Positions 1 through 15,980 are shown, counted from the first letter of the stretch. The stretch is 64,000 bases of DNA from Channallabes apus (GCA_030522415.1 CM060106.1:26199967-26263966), one strand, 5' to 3'. Numbers and translations: made by a program. Notes: generated by a model from the sequence alone, not told the origin.

Positions 1-3797
<3,797 letters not shown>

Positions 3798-5521
3798 CAC
3801 GAACACACAGAGACGCAGGGAGCGCAGTCTAAAATCCTCATTTTTCAAAGAGACATCAGACAGCAAGTTTGGTAAGGGCTAGCTGGTTCGAAAACCAAGA
3901 TTTCTTTGAGAAGAGTATATACAAATATATTATATAGAAGAAGGTAAAAGAAATAAAAACTAAATGCTCCCCTTCCGTCAGAAGAGGGGAGCGCCTTTTT
4001 CCCGGGGGAAAAACACAACTTGCACTTTCATCCTTAAAGGTTTTTATGCTTTTGTTTTGGAGTTTAAGAAGCAACACTGTTTTGCTTTAACGCTAGCCCG
4101 CCCTCTCCTGCCAGTTGATTTGGGTGAAACTAAACAGGGAAGAGAATTATTTTTTTTTTTCTTTATTTTTGTTCCCCTTTAAACTAATTTGCAACACAGG
4201 GGAAGGGCTGAGACAGGCTCCTCCACTTTCACCCTTCAGGATCAGGGACAGAAGGCACCAACGGTCTCCTCGAGTGTGCTGAACAGAAACAACATGGTCC
4301 AACACTTTGAGGGTGAAGCCACATATTAAAGGAAAAAAACAAAAAACAAAAGACATATAAGGTCGTAAGGTGCAAGGTGAACGCTGAAACATCCACGGCT
4401 ACAGCGGGACAGCATGCTGTTGGACTCGGATCTCTCATGACCACAGCAGAGGAGAGCATGGCTCCCTGATGCCCACAGCGCCCAGAGCACGGCAGTGTGG
4501 TGAGGCTCAGAGCAAGAGAGAGAAATTCCTCCAGCACCAGGACATCCCATCTCAGACATCATGATGAGACACAGGGTGCTCAGAAGAAGAGGGGAAATAA
4601 AGGAGCAGAGCAGATTCACACACAGCCTCTGATGGTCCACTGCGAAAGCCAGGTCCGTCGTGCTGGCGCTCTGCAACCATCTGCAGAAAGAGAAGGAGGC
4701 GGAGGACAAGTCGAGAAACGCAGTGTTGCAAACCAAGAGGCAGAGACTTTTACAAATGACGTTTTAGTGGATTTATTTTTTTTATTTTTTTTCGGTCTTT
4801 TCTTTACTCGGGCATTTCATTGTTCCCTTTCTGAGGACGTGACTTGAAACACTACAGAGCCAATGTTAGTTTAATGGAGAAAAAAAAAAAAAACATAAAA
4901 AAAAAAAATATTGTATTCCGTAAATGATGTACAGTTTTTATATTCGTTAACCAATGTATTCTCGCTGCCTTCTAGATAATTTATTTTGCCACCCATTACT
5001 GCACAGTTGTAAATAACTTATGTACTGTAACATCACACAGTTAAGTGTAAAAAAAAAAAACGAAAAAAAAAAATAAATGAATAAAATTATCTTTGTATGT
5101 ACAGTTCACTTTTGGGCAGCACTTCCCCCATCCCTTACCCACGGGCCAAAATGTGTACACATCGTCAGTATTTTAAGGACCGCGTGTGTGTGCGTGCGTG
5201 CGTGCGTGTGTGTGTGCGCGTGTCCTTAAGGTTCTGTCCAACGTCAGTCAAAAGTGTGCGTCTGCCGTCATCAGACTTAAACGTAATCCCTCAGAAAGAA
5301 ACCGTCAGGGCCACAAACATAGTTCTCAGATGTAGCAGAGTGATTATGGATTATTTAAATAATAGTAGAGGTATATTATTCATTGCTTTAATACACAAGT
5401 ATGTATCTTGAAAAAGAAAAAACGTGAAAAAATAAACCAAGAAAATGCCTTTTCACAGTAACATTTTCTGATTTCATGTAAAGCTGCACACGTTATAGCT
5501 ACTGTAGGAAGATCAGCAGCA

Positions 5522-5590
<69 letters not shown>
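5522..5590. repeat. Compound (TG)n(TA)n microsatellite
   Basis: About 9 TG units run directly into about 26 TA units within the ANKRD11 3' UTR. ORFs on both strands that read YIYIYI come from this tract and are not genes. Confidence 0.95.
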
Positions 5591-5594
<4 letters not shown>

Positions 5595-6811
5595 GTGGTT
5601 CTTGACAAACATAAAAACGACCTTTAAACAATCCAGTACACCACTGAATATATTACATGTAACACCGAGGATCCATAATTACTCGTCTTCTCTCTTCACC
5701 TCATCCCTTCTTTTCTAGCACGTATCATCATCGACACAACTGACACAAAGGTTTATTTTCTTTCCTGTACAAGTGATGATGAGTAGCTCTTTGTGTAGTT
5801 CAACGGTCACAAGTGATCATCTTATACTTGTCTTTCTTTTTTTTTCTTCCTCTTAATAATCTGCAGTCTAAAAAAAGAATGGCACCAGAATACATTTGTG
5901 TTTCTCCAGGATTTTTGTTTTTTCCCTTCAGAAATGATTACAGGACCCTTAGCAGTTTAATGATAATGTGGACTTGTAAGGTCACGCTTAAAAGAAAAAA
6001 TGGTTACACTCCATTATATAGTTTTTCTGGTGGGCTCTTGGACTGTTTCCATAGTTACTGTCCTCGTGAATGCCCCTCACGTTTGCCCCCTCTTTGCAGT
6101 GCACGTTGCAGATTTCACCTGTTAAGTTTTTTTTGTTTTTTGTTTGTTTAAATCATCATCAAAGCACAATCACACAGCATTGAATAGCCGCATTGACAGG
6201 GGATTAGTGCAAAAGTGTTGTTTTAAATCATCCTGTTTTACAATAGATCTTTCAATTATTCTTTCTTTTTGTTTATTTGTTTTTTTTTTTTTATTTCATC
6301 CTGATTTTAAACAAACGTGTTTTTGATATTTTATCATTCTTCATCAGCTGCCTGTACTTCACTTCACCATCATTGGCTCAATCATCCAGGCTTGTGTTTG
6401 TGTTTTTTTTTTTTTTGTTTTTGTTTTTTTTTGGGGGGGGGGGTCTTTTTTTTTTTTTTTTTTTTTATTACATTATTTTTGATTGTGTGTGTGTGTATGT
6501 ATTTTTAGAAAATACCACATGGAGCAGTTTTTGTACATTCACTCATAGTTAATTAGACACAGACCATGTGTGTGGGGGAAAAAACATTTTCATTTTAAAC
6601 CGGTTCTTGTTTTAGTTCTTGTGCATTCATTACCTTTTGTCCATATGACATTAATTAGGCAAGAAAATCAAACCAAAAATGATTGATGTTTGTGTGTATG
6701 ATTTTTGTGTTAACTTCGCATCTCAACACATTGACGTTCATCCTTATGGTTTAAAGGAGCAGAATGTATTCCATTAATGTCCCTGCGAATCTCATTATTG
6801 TTTACAAACCC

Positions 6812-6813
<2 letters not shown>

Positions 6814-6850
<37 letters not shown>
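6814..6850. repeat. (GT)n microsatellite
   Basis: Uninterrupted GT dinucleotide run of about 18 units in the ANKRD11 3' UTR. Confidence 0.95.
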
Positions 6851-6852
<2 letters not shown>

Positions 6853-7412
6853 ATTTGTGTTCTAGTTTTGTCTTCAGCCCTGCTCTTTTTTTGTTTTTGT
6901 TTTTTATTCCTTCTGCCGTTCGTTGTTCAACAGGAGGCTTGAAATTGTGACGTTGGTTTTATGTAGCAGTTCCGTATCCTTGTCTCATGAATCCTGCTTG
7001 TTTTTTTTTTTTTATCATGCTTTGACAAATCCGTATCCTAGAAACTGAATTTCCTTTCTCTGAGCGAAGCACTTCCTCCCACTGACCTCCATAACACGTA
7101 ATTACCTCTGTGATTTGAGTTCGCCCGGGTATCTTTTTTATGTGTTTACACGCTTACCGGTCACAATTTCAAGCCTTTATTTAATTTTTTTTTTTTTTAA
7201 TCCTTTTCAATATGCATAAATCTGACAGTAGATGTTTCTTGGGAAATGATTCATAAAGCATGTAGAGCTATTCTTAAATGGTAAGAAAGAATCTATTTAT
7301 TATCTTTTTATTTTTTATTTTATTTATTTCTTCCTGACACCTGTGGTATGTTTGAGTTGGACGGCTCCGCTGTGTAAATTTTCCTTTTATAATGAGTAAA
7401 GAACCGAGATGT

Positions 7413-7637
7413 TGTACATAAAGCTGTATATAATCTCCCAGGATCTTTTGCACCTTTCTCTTTGTACTAGTCTGATCTTGCGTAGAATGTGGGGTTCTAA
7501 CAGCAATGAGACGCTGCAGGTGATGTAACAAAGTCACTTTTTTTCCCCCTTTTCTTATTTTTTTTTTTTTCCTCCCTTTGGGTTTTTTTTTGTTTTTGTT
7601 TGTTTTTTTTGTACAATGTAGTTGAATTGTGTACATA
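7413..7637 (+). promoter_or_regulatory. Cluster of Pumilio-type TGTANATA motifs in the distal 3' UTR
   Basis: Three exact matches to the Pumilio recognition consensus UGUANAUA occur on the sense strand: 7413-7420 (TGTACATA), 7425-7432 (TGTATATA) and 7630-7637 (TGTACATA). A fourth, TGTAAATA, is at 5008-5015, just before the proximal poly(A) signals. The first two are only 4 bases apart. Use of the distal poly(A) site would include all four and use of the proximal site only one. The binding function is inferred. Confidence 0.4.
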
Positions 7638-7910
7638 TTGTTGGAGCAGCTATGGGAGGGAGGGGTTTGTCGATGCTATCGTCAGTGCTGTCAGAGACCC
7701 AGTACTTTCACCTCTAGCTGTGTCGATATCCTGCAATTCAAATGCGAGAAACTAAAAATGAAAAAAAAATGGAAAGAAAAAAAAAAAAGTTAATGGAGTA
7801 AAAAATTCAAAATTGTTATTTTCTACAGTTGCATGTACAGAGAGCGCGAGAACTGCTGTTGTTCCTCAGAGATTATGTTCGTAAATAAATTTTTGAAATA
7901 TGATTGTTGT

Positions 7911-10160
7911 CTGTGATTTCTTTCTACTTTTAATACCCAGCTGATGGCAGTGAAATATACAAGTCCAAGTTATGACTCCACATGGTCAGATTGTATTTAT
8001 CAGAACGATTGTTCCAAACACAAACATTCCTGGACTGAAATTATTCACTTTGCATATATCTCAATCACAAGGAAAGATTTTCATAGAAGAGAATTCTGCT
8101 TTCACTCCAGTTCAAGTGACAGAAGCTCTGCCTCGCTCGACATTAAAATAAAAATATATTACTGACATTTTAAAGGATTATACTTTCGCGACAAGGAATT
8201 TCTCGACCTTGATTATCAGCATCATCCGTCTCTGACTCAAAATCGAAGTATAAATTACTGATCGCATTAAACACAAGCCTCTTCTCCTCCTCTTCATTGA
8301 TCTATGTCTATGCCAACATTGGTATTGTCTTTTAGGTAACTGTGCAAAAACACGTTGCTGGGATGGTTTTTAGTCGTCTTCAGACAGACGGACTGTTTTT
8401 ACCACCATGTGGGTTAAACTAGCTCCTTAACCAGTTTAACTTTTATAAATAAAAAGAGTTTCACATTGTTTTGGTAATGTCCATATTAAAAAAGAAAAAG
8501 TCAGTCCGTGTGTATACGAGTCATATACAGAGATGCAAGTGAATAAGTAATTTTACATAATTTTACATTAAACTTCAAGCACCAAGATTTTTGTTATCAT
8601 TATTATTACAGCATTTGTTTCCTTCTTTTCAGCTTTTCATTCCTAGAAGTGAACATTTCAAAGATGTTTCTGGTTTTCCAAAAAGCTGGAATTCGAAATA
8701 AAGCAAGGGTAACTCATTGACATAGTCATGATCTGGCCATCCTGGGTCTCTTGAAACACGTCTTTGTGCCGTTCAAAGATCTGTTGAGAACAATATTCTT
8801 ATTCTGTGCCAATAAAGTCAATAATCCAACAAGCTCTGATTTATCAAAACAAGGTCGGACAAATATTCTTATATTGATTAGATCGTGCATTGAGGTTGAA
8901 GGACCTTCATTCGTGGAGAAATCCCCAGGTAGGTACTGTGAAAGATCAATGACAGTTTATTACTCTAATGTAAAAAGGGGGCGCTGCATTATAATGGTGC
9001 ATCCCACCTCAGTGGATCTACCAGCATTGTCCACTTCTGTCACAGCAGATGTGTCTCTTCATCTTCATCCTTCAGTGAAAATATGCAAGTATACGTTATC
9101 TGGCAAAAAAATCAAATAAAAGTAACTAAAGTACAACAAAACACTTACACCTGTGACAGACTGTGTTCTTTCTGTGGCGTCCAATAATACAATCCCTCTA
9201 TTAGTATCTATAAGAAAATACAACCTATAGAATTCTCAATATTATCAAAGAAAAAAACAATAATGCAGGAAAAAACATGTCAAAGTAAAACAACTAAGAT
9301 CACAGTAGCCTAAACATCATATGCAGTTAAATACAGTAAGCCTGCATAAAAACGTTAAGCATGTTCAAAAGCCTTTAAGTGATAGAGATAGTATTTTATT
9401 AAGTCGTATAATGAAAAACCATAGTGGTAAACTTACATTTCACCATGTTAGTGTCACTGGTGGCCCTTTATTAATGGACAGAGCCGCTCCTCAGATGGGG
9501 TGAGGGGGTGGTGCTGGGCCTCCGCCAGTTAGATGGGCTTCAGCCTTCTTTCTATTAGCTACATGACAGAACGAATATACTAAACCGTGTTTAATAAATA
9601 GTTCAGTGATCGTGTAATAAGATATTACCTTTTTGCAGAACGTTTTTGTGTTTCATTTTCACTTGCCTTCTGCCTCCAGAAGGATTAAACCTTATTAAAT
9701 AAGAAACCATACATTCCTAGTCAGTATACACTGGTATTTTAACCTAAAGAAATTAATAGCAGGAAAAGTAAATGCTTTCATTTAACAGCCAAAAGGATGC
9801 GGAAGGGATGTTTAATTATTTTTGCATTATAATAAAAGGAGAGGCGATGTCAAATTTGCAATTTAATACACTCACACATTTAAATAGTTTTTAAACAGTT
9901 AAATTGAATTCAAATGTTTTTATCACCTTGTGTGAGTCATAATATCCTGATAATGCTCTGGGGTTTGGGGGGGGGAGGGGGTATCAGGGAAAGAGGAAAT
10001 AGTAAAAAAAAAAAAAAGGAAATAGAATTGTACTAGGTTTTGACTGTTGTTGTTGTAAGTCTTTAAGTTTCCAATAGGTGGCACCACTGGACCACAATAC
10101 AGTGTGGATCCTTGGATTGCGAGCGCAAATCGTTCCGAAAGCGTGCTTAAAAATAAAAAT
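7911..10160. other. Intergenic stretch without a recognised gene
   Basis: A/T-rich DNA following the distal ANKRD11 poly(A) signal. Reading frames of up to about 120 codons occur, for example 8751-9119, but they lack recognisable domains, splice context or biased composition. A G-rich run lies at 9959-9982. Nothing else is supported. Confidence 0.6.
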
Positions 10161-10165
10161 ATGAC

Positions 10166-10230
10166 TCACTACTGCCATCTAGTGGATATGTAGGTTTATT
10201 GTTCACCTGTCCACTAGATGGCAGTAGTGA
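10166..10230. promoter_or_regulatory. Perfect inverted repeat carrying two divergent CTCF-like motifs
   Basis: Two 21-bp arms (10166-10186 and 10210-10230) are perfect reverse complements separated by 23 bp. Each arm contains CCACTAGATGGCAG, close to the CTCF core CCASYAGRKGGCR, on the minus strand at left and the plus strand at right. A third related plus-strand word, CCAATAGGTGGCACCACTG, lies about 85 bp upstream at 10071-10089. The site sits between the ANKRD11 and SLC22A31 genes. It could be an insulator, or the ends of a small MITE carrying such motifs. Binding is inferred only. Confidence 0.45.
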
Positions 10231-10309
10231 TGTTAATGGTAAGGGATTGCCATGTTCCAAAAGAGCGGAGAACAAGCAGCTGAACGCGGGAAGCAGAGAG
10301 TATGGCTGC

Positions 10310-11060
10310 GTTCCATTCCGAAGTGTACTTCACAGGGTGCTCCCTACTCCGTTTGCAGTGAATGTCGGTGAAGGGAACTTCCCTCGACAAAACTCCACCA
10401 TTCGGAACCTGCGACGTCACCATCGCAGACGTCACGTCCTCTGTGCGTTACCATGGTAACATAAGCACCTCGGATACCTGTCGCTTCTGCTGTGGAAATT
10501 TCACATTACGGACATTAAATATTGAATATTTATTGAAACAAAAACTGATACTATTATAAAGTATACAATTGAAACGTGTATAACTTGCAAATAATTTATT
10601 TATTAATAATAATAATTGATTAAAGATGTACGGAGATTTATTATGATTTTTACATATTACTAGCCTAAATAACAAGGCACTGGTGGCTCAGTGGTAGGTG
10701 ATTCGTCTGCCATGCGGAAGGCCCGGGTTCGATTCCCAGCCAGTGCCCAAACCCCCCAGCCACTGGATGGACTGCCGGTCCCAAGCCCGGATAAAATGGG
10801 AGGGTTGCGTCAGGAAGGGCATCCGGCGTAAAACCTGTGCAGAGTTGTTATGCGGACTGAATATTCCGCTGAGGCGACCCCTTGCCATGAGCAACCGAAA
10901 GACCAACAACAACACGCCTATATAACACTAAGGATTTCTTGATTAAATTAAAATGTAAATTGTTGTGTCCTTTTAATAAGATGTCGTCCTCCATAATAAA
11001 TATATTAATCCTTTTTCAAGCTCTATTTTTTCACGCTCCAGCTAGATGCGATGACTTATT
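10310..11060 (+). repeat. Intergenic repeat, copy 2, interrupted by a SINE
   Basis: Homologous to 2370-2790. It starts near GGCTGCGTTCCATTCCGAAG and contains the same GTGAAGGGAACTTCCCTCGA and ATTGAATATTTATTGAAACA blocks. The alignment is split by the SINE at 10674-10915 and resumes with GGATTTCTTGATTAAA. The left end resembles those of fish non-autonomous DNA transposons, but no target-site duplication was established. Confidence 0.55.
10674..10915 (+). mobile_element. tRNA-Gly-derived SINE with RTE LINE-like 3' tail (copy 1)
   Basis: The head (from 10676) resembles a tRNA-Gly gene with RNA polymerase III box A TGGCTCAGTGG (10684-10694) and box B GGTTCGATTCC (10726-10736). The body contains TCAGGAAGGGCATCCGGCGT. 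The tail reads CCGCTGAGGCGACCCC then CAACCGAAAGACCAACAAC, matching the 3' tail of the RTE-type LINE at 12967-15792. Flanks GCCTAAATAAC (10663-10673) and GCCTATATAAC (10916-10926) form an 11-bp target-site duplication with one mismatch. Not a functional tRNA gene: its acceptor continues directly into the SINE body. Confidence 0.85.
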
Positions 11061-11127
11061 TTTGCTAATCTTGCGGATCGCTCGCAAACCAGGTTACTCT
11101 CGATCCGTATGAAACTAGTTAGTATTT

Positions 11128-11378
11128 GTCATATTTTCTACGCTGCTTATCCTGTATAGGATTGCACGGGGCCTGGACCTATACAGACATACACACACAC
11201 GACGAACAATTCAGGAAAGCCAATTATCCTAATTCACATGTGTTTAGACTGTGGGAGGAAACCCACCATGAACAGGGAGAACATGCAAACTCCATGCACA
11301 CATACCCGAGGCGGGAATCGAACCTGGACCCTGGAAGTGCGAGGCCACAGTGCTAAACACTACACCACACTGCCGCCT
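11128..11378 (+). repeat. L2-type LINE 3'-end repeat (copy a)
   Basis: Contains the family hallmarks: a 'gctgcttatcctgtat' opening, GACTGTGGGAGGAAACC, GGGAGAACATGCAAACTCCA, GCGGGAATCGAACCTGGACC and a closing 'ctaaacactacaccacactgccgcc'. This is the widespread fish repeat generally assigned to L2/Maui-type LINE tails. The family assignment is from memory; the repeat nature is clear because many copies occur in this window. Confidence 0.75.
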
Positions 11379-11379
11379 A

Positions 11380-12221
11380 GTTAGAATTTAAGAGTTATAT
11401 TTGATATTAATTTATCAGATCATATTTGTTAAAAAAATCTTACACATGTAATGCAAAGGTTTTTGTTCCCAAACTCCTAAAAGGGTCAGGGTATTTCTTT
11501 CCACTAGAAATATCTTTAACATTTATCTTTATTTAATAATTTTAGGAAAATGTGTAACACCCAAAACACTACAGGGCTTTAAAAAATTTTAATGTTTACA
11601 AAATTTTGTCAGGTTGTGCAATCATTTCACAAAAATGGTGGTTTTTATTAGATTTTTTTTTTTAACAGTTTAAAGGTCCTGATGCACACACACTCCAGCT
11701 CACACGCTTTAAAATTGTCAAAGACAGAAATCACTGAGTCACTAAAAATTTAACGCACACCTTTCTATATTTTTCTCCATGGCACACTAAACAGAAATAG
11801 TGTAAATAATACTGTAATATTTGTCCAAGTATGTAACAGTGATCTTCCTTTACTGAATCATGTCATTCATTCATTATATGAAACATTATACCTTTTATCT
11901 CAGGCGATCAGAGCGAGAGCTTGGAAAAATCCAAGTGACCCATATACTTCCTACCTAGGCTACCTAGATATCGCTCCAGTCCCCTCTATGACCCTGTATA
12001 AACCCAAGTCTTGGTTGATTTCTCTTGATTTTCCCATGATGTCAAAAAAGAGGCTCTGTGTTTGAGGTGTGCCTTACATTATACAGTATGCATCCACAGG
12101 TATGCCACCAATTAGCTAAAATTTAATCAATTCAGGATCTATCAGAAGCTCCTGAAGCTCAGAATGGAACCATCTGGAGTTTTCTTTTTGTTTTAAGACA
12201 CAAAAACTTAGTGTATGTATA
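11380..12221. other. Intergenic stretch, nothing recognised
   Basis: A/T-rich sequence between an L2-like tail and the left end of the hAT element. No gene, terminal repeat or tandem array was recognised. Confidence 0.55.
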
Positions 12222-12966
12222 CTTCTGACCAGAGGTGTCAAGTAACGAAGTACAAATACTTCGTTACCTTACTTAAGTAGAAATTTTGGGTATCTATACT
12301 TTACTGGAGTAATTATTTTTCAGCCGACTTTTTACTTCTACTCGTTACATTTTCACGCAATTATCTGTACTTTCTACTCCTTACATTTAAAAAATAGCCT
12401 CGTTACTCCTATTTTATTTCAGCTTGTCATTCAAAAAACAAACAAACAAACAAAAACATCCGGATAAATCGCGCCACCCGGATGGAGCGAATTTGATTGT
12501 GGTTGGATGATGTAATGTTTGCATGTAGTTCTGTTCCATGTTTTCTGTTCAGCATCCTGACTCTGACGTAAGCACGTAAGCACGTCGAGCGGGACGAGGT
12601 AACTAAGCGTGTGTAATCTGTCACTGGGCATGCGCATGAGAGAACAAAAAAGTAAACGGCACATTCATTAACAACTCCGTTTGTCTATGTGATCTTTATT
12701 TTCTTCTATACCGAAGGACGTTACAGATGAGAAGTATAAACATACCATTCCGACACCCTGTTGGTTGGTACGCAATCCATCGCACCTGCACATGACGTTA
12801 CGTCACACACTCCAGCAAGGAGGTTTGAATAAATTAGCATTTTCGGTTGATAAGGTTGTGATAAGTAGACGAAGCTGTCCGTGATAGAGACTCAAGATTC
12901 AAGTGAAATGTCACAACCAAGCACCAGCGAGGAAGGTAACAGCACCAGTAGGGTAACAGGAATGAT

Positions 12967-15792
12967 CTTCTTCTTTGTCTTTCGGCTGTTACCTTTCAGG
13001 GGTCGCCACAGCGAATCATCTGCCTCCATCTAACCCTATCCTCTGCATCCTCTTCTCTCACACCAACTAACTTCATGTCCTCTCTCACTGCATCCATAAA
13101 TCTCCTCTTTGGTCTTCCTCTAGACCTCCTGGCCTGGCAGTTCCAACCTCAGCATCCTTCTACCGATATATTCACCATCTCTCCTCTGAACATGTCCAAA
13201 CCACCTCAATCTGGCCTCTCTGACTTTATCTCCAAAACATCTCACATGGGTTGTCCCTCTGATGAACTGATTCTTGATCCTATCCATCCTTGTCACTCCC
13301 AAAGAGAACCTCAACATCTTCAGCTCTGCTACCTCTAGCTCTGCCTCCTGTCTTTTCTTCAGTGCCACTGTCTCTAAGCCGTAGAGCATTGCTGGTCTCA
13401 CCACTGTCCTGTACATCTTTCCTTTCATTCTCACTGATACTCTTTTATCGCACAACACACCTGACACTTTTCTCCACCCATTCCAACCTGCCTGTACTCG
13501 TCTCTTCACCTCCTTTGAACACTCTCCGTTGCTCTCGACAGTTGACCCTAAGTACTTAAAATCCTGCACCTTCTTTACCTCTGCTCCCTGTAGCCTCACT
13601 GTTCTTCTTGGGTCCCTCTCATTAACACACATGTATTCCGTCTTGCTGCAGCTAACCTTCATTCCTCTGCTTTCCAGAGCGTACCTCCACCTCTCCAAAT
13701 TTTCTTCCTCCTGTTCCCTGCTCTCGCTACAAAGCACAATGTCATCTGCAAACATCATAGACCATGGAGAGTCCTGTCTAACTTCATCTGTCATCCTGTC
13801 CATCACTAGAGCAAACAAAAAGGGGCCGATCCTTGATGCAGACCCACATCCACCTTGAACTCTTCTGTCACACATACAGCACATCTTACCACTGTCTTAC
13901 AACTCTCATACATGTCCTGCACCACTCTAACATACTTCTCTGCCACTCCAGACTTCCTCATACAACACCACAGCTCCTCTCTCGGCACCCTGTCGTACGC
14001 TTTCTCTAAATCTACAAAGACACAATGCAACTCTTTATTACCTTCTCTGTACTTCTCCATCAGCATCCTCAAAGCAAATACTGCATCTGATGTACTCTTT
14101 CTAGGCATAAAACCATATTGCTGCTCACAAATTCTCACCTCTGCCCTTAACCTAGCTTCCACTACTCTTTCCCACAGCTTCATTGTATGGCTCATTAGCT
14201 TTATACCTCTGTAATTGCCACAGCTCTGCACATCTCCCTTGTTCTTAAAAATCGGCACCAATACACTTCTCCTCCATTCCTCTGGAATCCTCTCACTCTC
14301 CAAGATCTTGTTAAACCAACTAGTCAGAAACTCTACTGCCACCTCTCCTAAGCACTTCCATACCTCCACAGGTATGTCATCAGGACCAACAGCCTTTCCA
14401 CTCTTCATCCTCTTCAATGCCCTTCTCACCTCACTTTTACTAATATTTGCTACTTCCTGCTCCACAACAGTCACCTCTTCTACTCTTTGTTCTCTTTCGT
14501 TTTCCTCATTCATCAACTCCTCAAAGTACTCCTTCCATCTTCCCATCACCCTCCTGGCATCTGTCAGTACATTTCCATCTCTATCTTTAATCACTCTAAC
14601 CTGCTGCACATCCTTCCCATCTCTATCTCTCTGCCTCGCCAACCTGTACAGATCCACCTCTCCCTCCTTACTGTCCAGCCTAGCATACAAGTCCTCATAT
14701 GCTCTTTGTTTGGCCTTTGCCACTTCTACCTTCACCTTACGCTGCATCTCCCTGTACTACTGCCTACTCTCTTCAGTCCTCTCAGTGTCCCACTTCTTCT
14801 TAGCTAGCCTCTTTCCCTGTATACACTCCTGGACTTCCTCATTCCACCACTAAGTCTCCTTGTCTCCTTTTCCCTTACCTGATGATACACCAAGTACCCT
14901 CTTACCTGTCTCCCTGATCACATTGGCTGTAGTTGTCCAGTCAACTGAAAGCACCCCCTGACCACCCATAGCTTGTCTCAACTCCTCCCTAAAGACTACA
15001 CAACATTCTTCCTTTCTCAGCTTCCACCACTTTGTCCTCTGCTCTGCCTTTGTCCTCTTCACCTTCCTCACCACCAGGGTTATTTTACACACCACCATCC
15101 TGTGTTGTCTGGCTACACTCTCCCCTACCAACACTTTGCAGTCACTAATCTCTTTCAGATTACAACGTCGACACAAGATGTAGTCCACCTGAGTGCTAAC
15201 AACATTGAACATCACACCATCAATTTCCAGCTTCAGACTCATCACCCTATCTGATACTCTCTTCACCTCTAGGACATTCCTTACAAACTCCTCTTTCAGG
15301 ATAACTCCTACTCCATTTCTTTTCCTATCCACACCATGGTAAAACAACTTGAACCCTGATCCTAAGCTTCTAGCTTTGCTACCTTTCCACCTGGTCTCCT
15401 GGACACACAGTATATCCACCTTCCTTCTCTGCATCATATCAACCAACTCTGTTCCCTTCCCTGTCATGGTCCCAACATTCAAGGTCCCTACTATCACCCC
15501 TAAACTCTTGCCTTTCCTCTTCTCTCTCTGCTTTCGAACACGCCTTTCTCCTCTCCTTCTTCGACCAACAGTAGCCCAATTTCCACCGGCACCCTGTAAG
15601 TCAACAGCACCAGTGGCGGTCGTTGTTAACCCGGGCCGCGACCGATCCGGTATGGAAATGATATTTCTGATTCGCATCATTGATTTGGCAAATGTTTTAC
15701 GTCGGATGCCCTTCCTGACACAACCCTCTGCATTTATCCAGACTTGGGACTGGAACAAGAAGACACTGGATTGCGGCCCCCCATGGTTGCAT
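12967..15792 (-). mobile_element. RTE-clade LINE, nearly full length, inserted in the hAT element
   Basis: Read on the minus strand: a 5' region shared with the SINE body (AGGAAGGGCATCCGACGTAA), an APE-type endonuclease, a reverse transcriptase, then a short tail with GCGACCCCTGAAAGGTAACA and AGCCGAAAGACAAAGAAGAAG-like ending. The 18-bp target-site duplication TAGGGTAACAGGAATGAT is perfect at 12949-12966 and 15793-15810, so the insertion boundaries are exact and the event was target-primed reverse transcription into the hAT. The copy is dead (see coding entry). Confidence 0.85.
13000..15758 (-). pseudogene. RTE LINE endonuclease-reverse transcriptase, broken
   Basis: The endonuclease part (about 15758-14860) shows GTLNVGTMTGKG and CVQETRWKGSKARSLG, the metal-binding Asn and Glu motifs. 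It then jumps from MFNVVS to TQVDYILCRRC, so a central segment present in family relatives is missing. The RT part (14747-13806) shows KAVGPDDIPVEVWK, NYRGIKLM, QYGFMPRKSTSDA and VFVDLEKAYDRVP. A frameshift occurs at GLHQGSA. The frame then continues from 13884 to 13120 with FADDIVLC (catalytic YADD-type box) and the RTE-typical DFKYLGSTVESNGECSKEV. The internal deletion and frameshifts mean no protein is expected. Confidence 0.85.
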
Positions 15793-15819
15793 TAGGGTAA
15801 CAGGAATGATATATACTGT

Positions 15820-15846
15820 ATACACACACACACACACACACATATA

Positions 15847-15924
<78 letters not shown>

Positions 15925-15936
15925 TAGATATATAGA

Positions 15937-15980
<44 letters not shown>
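15820..15980. repeat. (CA)n(TA)n microsatellite followed by poly(T)
   Basis: About 10 CA units, a short TG run, then more than 50 TA units with a few TAGA interruptions, then about 28 T. It lies immediately inside the hAT right arm, next to the LINE target-site duplication. All ORFs here are low-complexity artefacts. Confidence 0.95.

Larger units (their letters stand above)
3798..7910 (+). other. ankrd11: Long 3' untranslated region of the ANKRD11-type gene
   Basis: About 4.1 kb follows the TGA stop without another gene. It is A/T-rich with many T runs, a (TG)n(TA)n tract near 5522 and a (GT)n tract near 6814. Proximal poly(A) signals AATAAA lie at 5072-5077 and 5080-5085. A distal AATAAA at 7884-7889 is followed by a TG-rich stretch (TGATTGTTGTCTGTG), a good cleavage context. 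Two alternative 3' ends are therefore likely. The long ORFs here come from T/A runs and are not supported as genes. The extent of the UTR is inferred from the signals, not from transcript data. Confidence 0.6.

Noticed and set aside
5380..5718. ORFs with YIYIYI repeats on both strands
   Set aside because: Encoded by the (TG)n(TA)n microsatellite.
8751..9119. 122-codon plus-strand ORF in the intergenic region
   Set aside because: No recognisable domain, ordinary composition for random A/T-rich sequence, no neighbouring exon logic.
10676..10747. Possible functional tRNA-Gly gene
   Set aside because: It has box A and box B but is fused to a LINE-like body and tail, has target-site duplications and two diverged siblings in the window; it is a SINE head.
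14215..14853. 212-codon plus-strand ORF of Ser/Leu-rich sequence
   Set aside because: Antisense shadow of the RTE reverse transcriptase frame on the minus strand.
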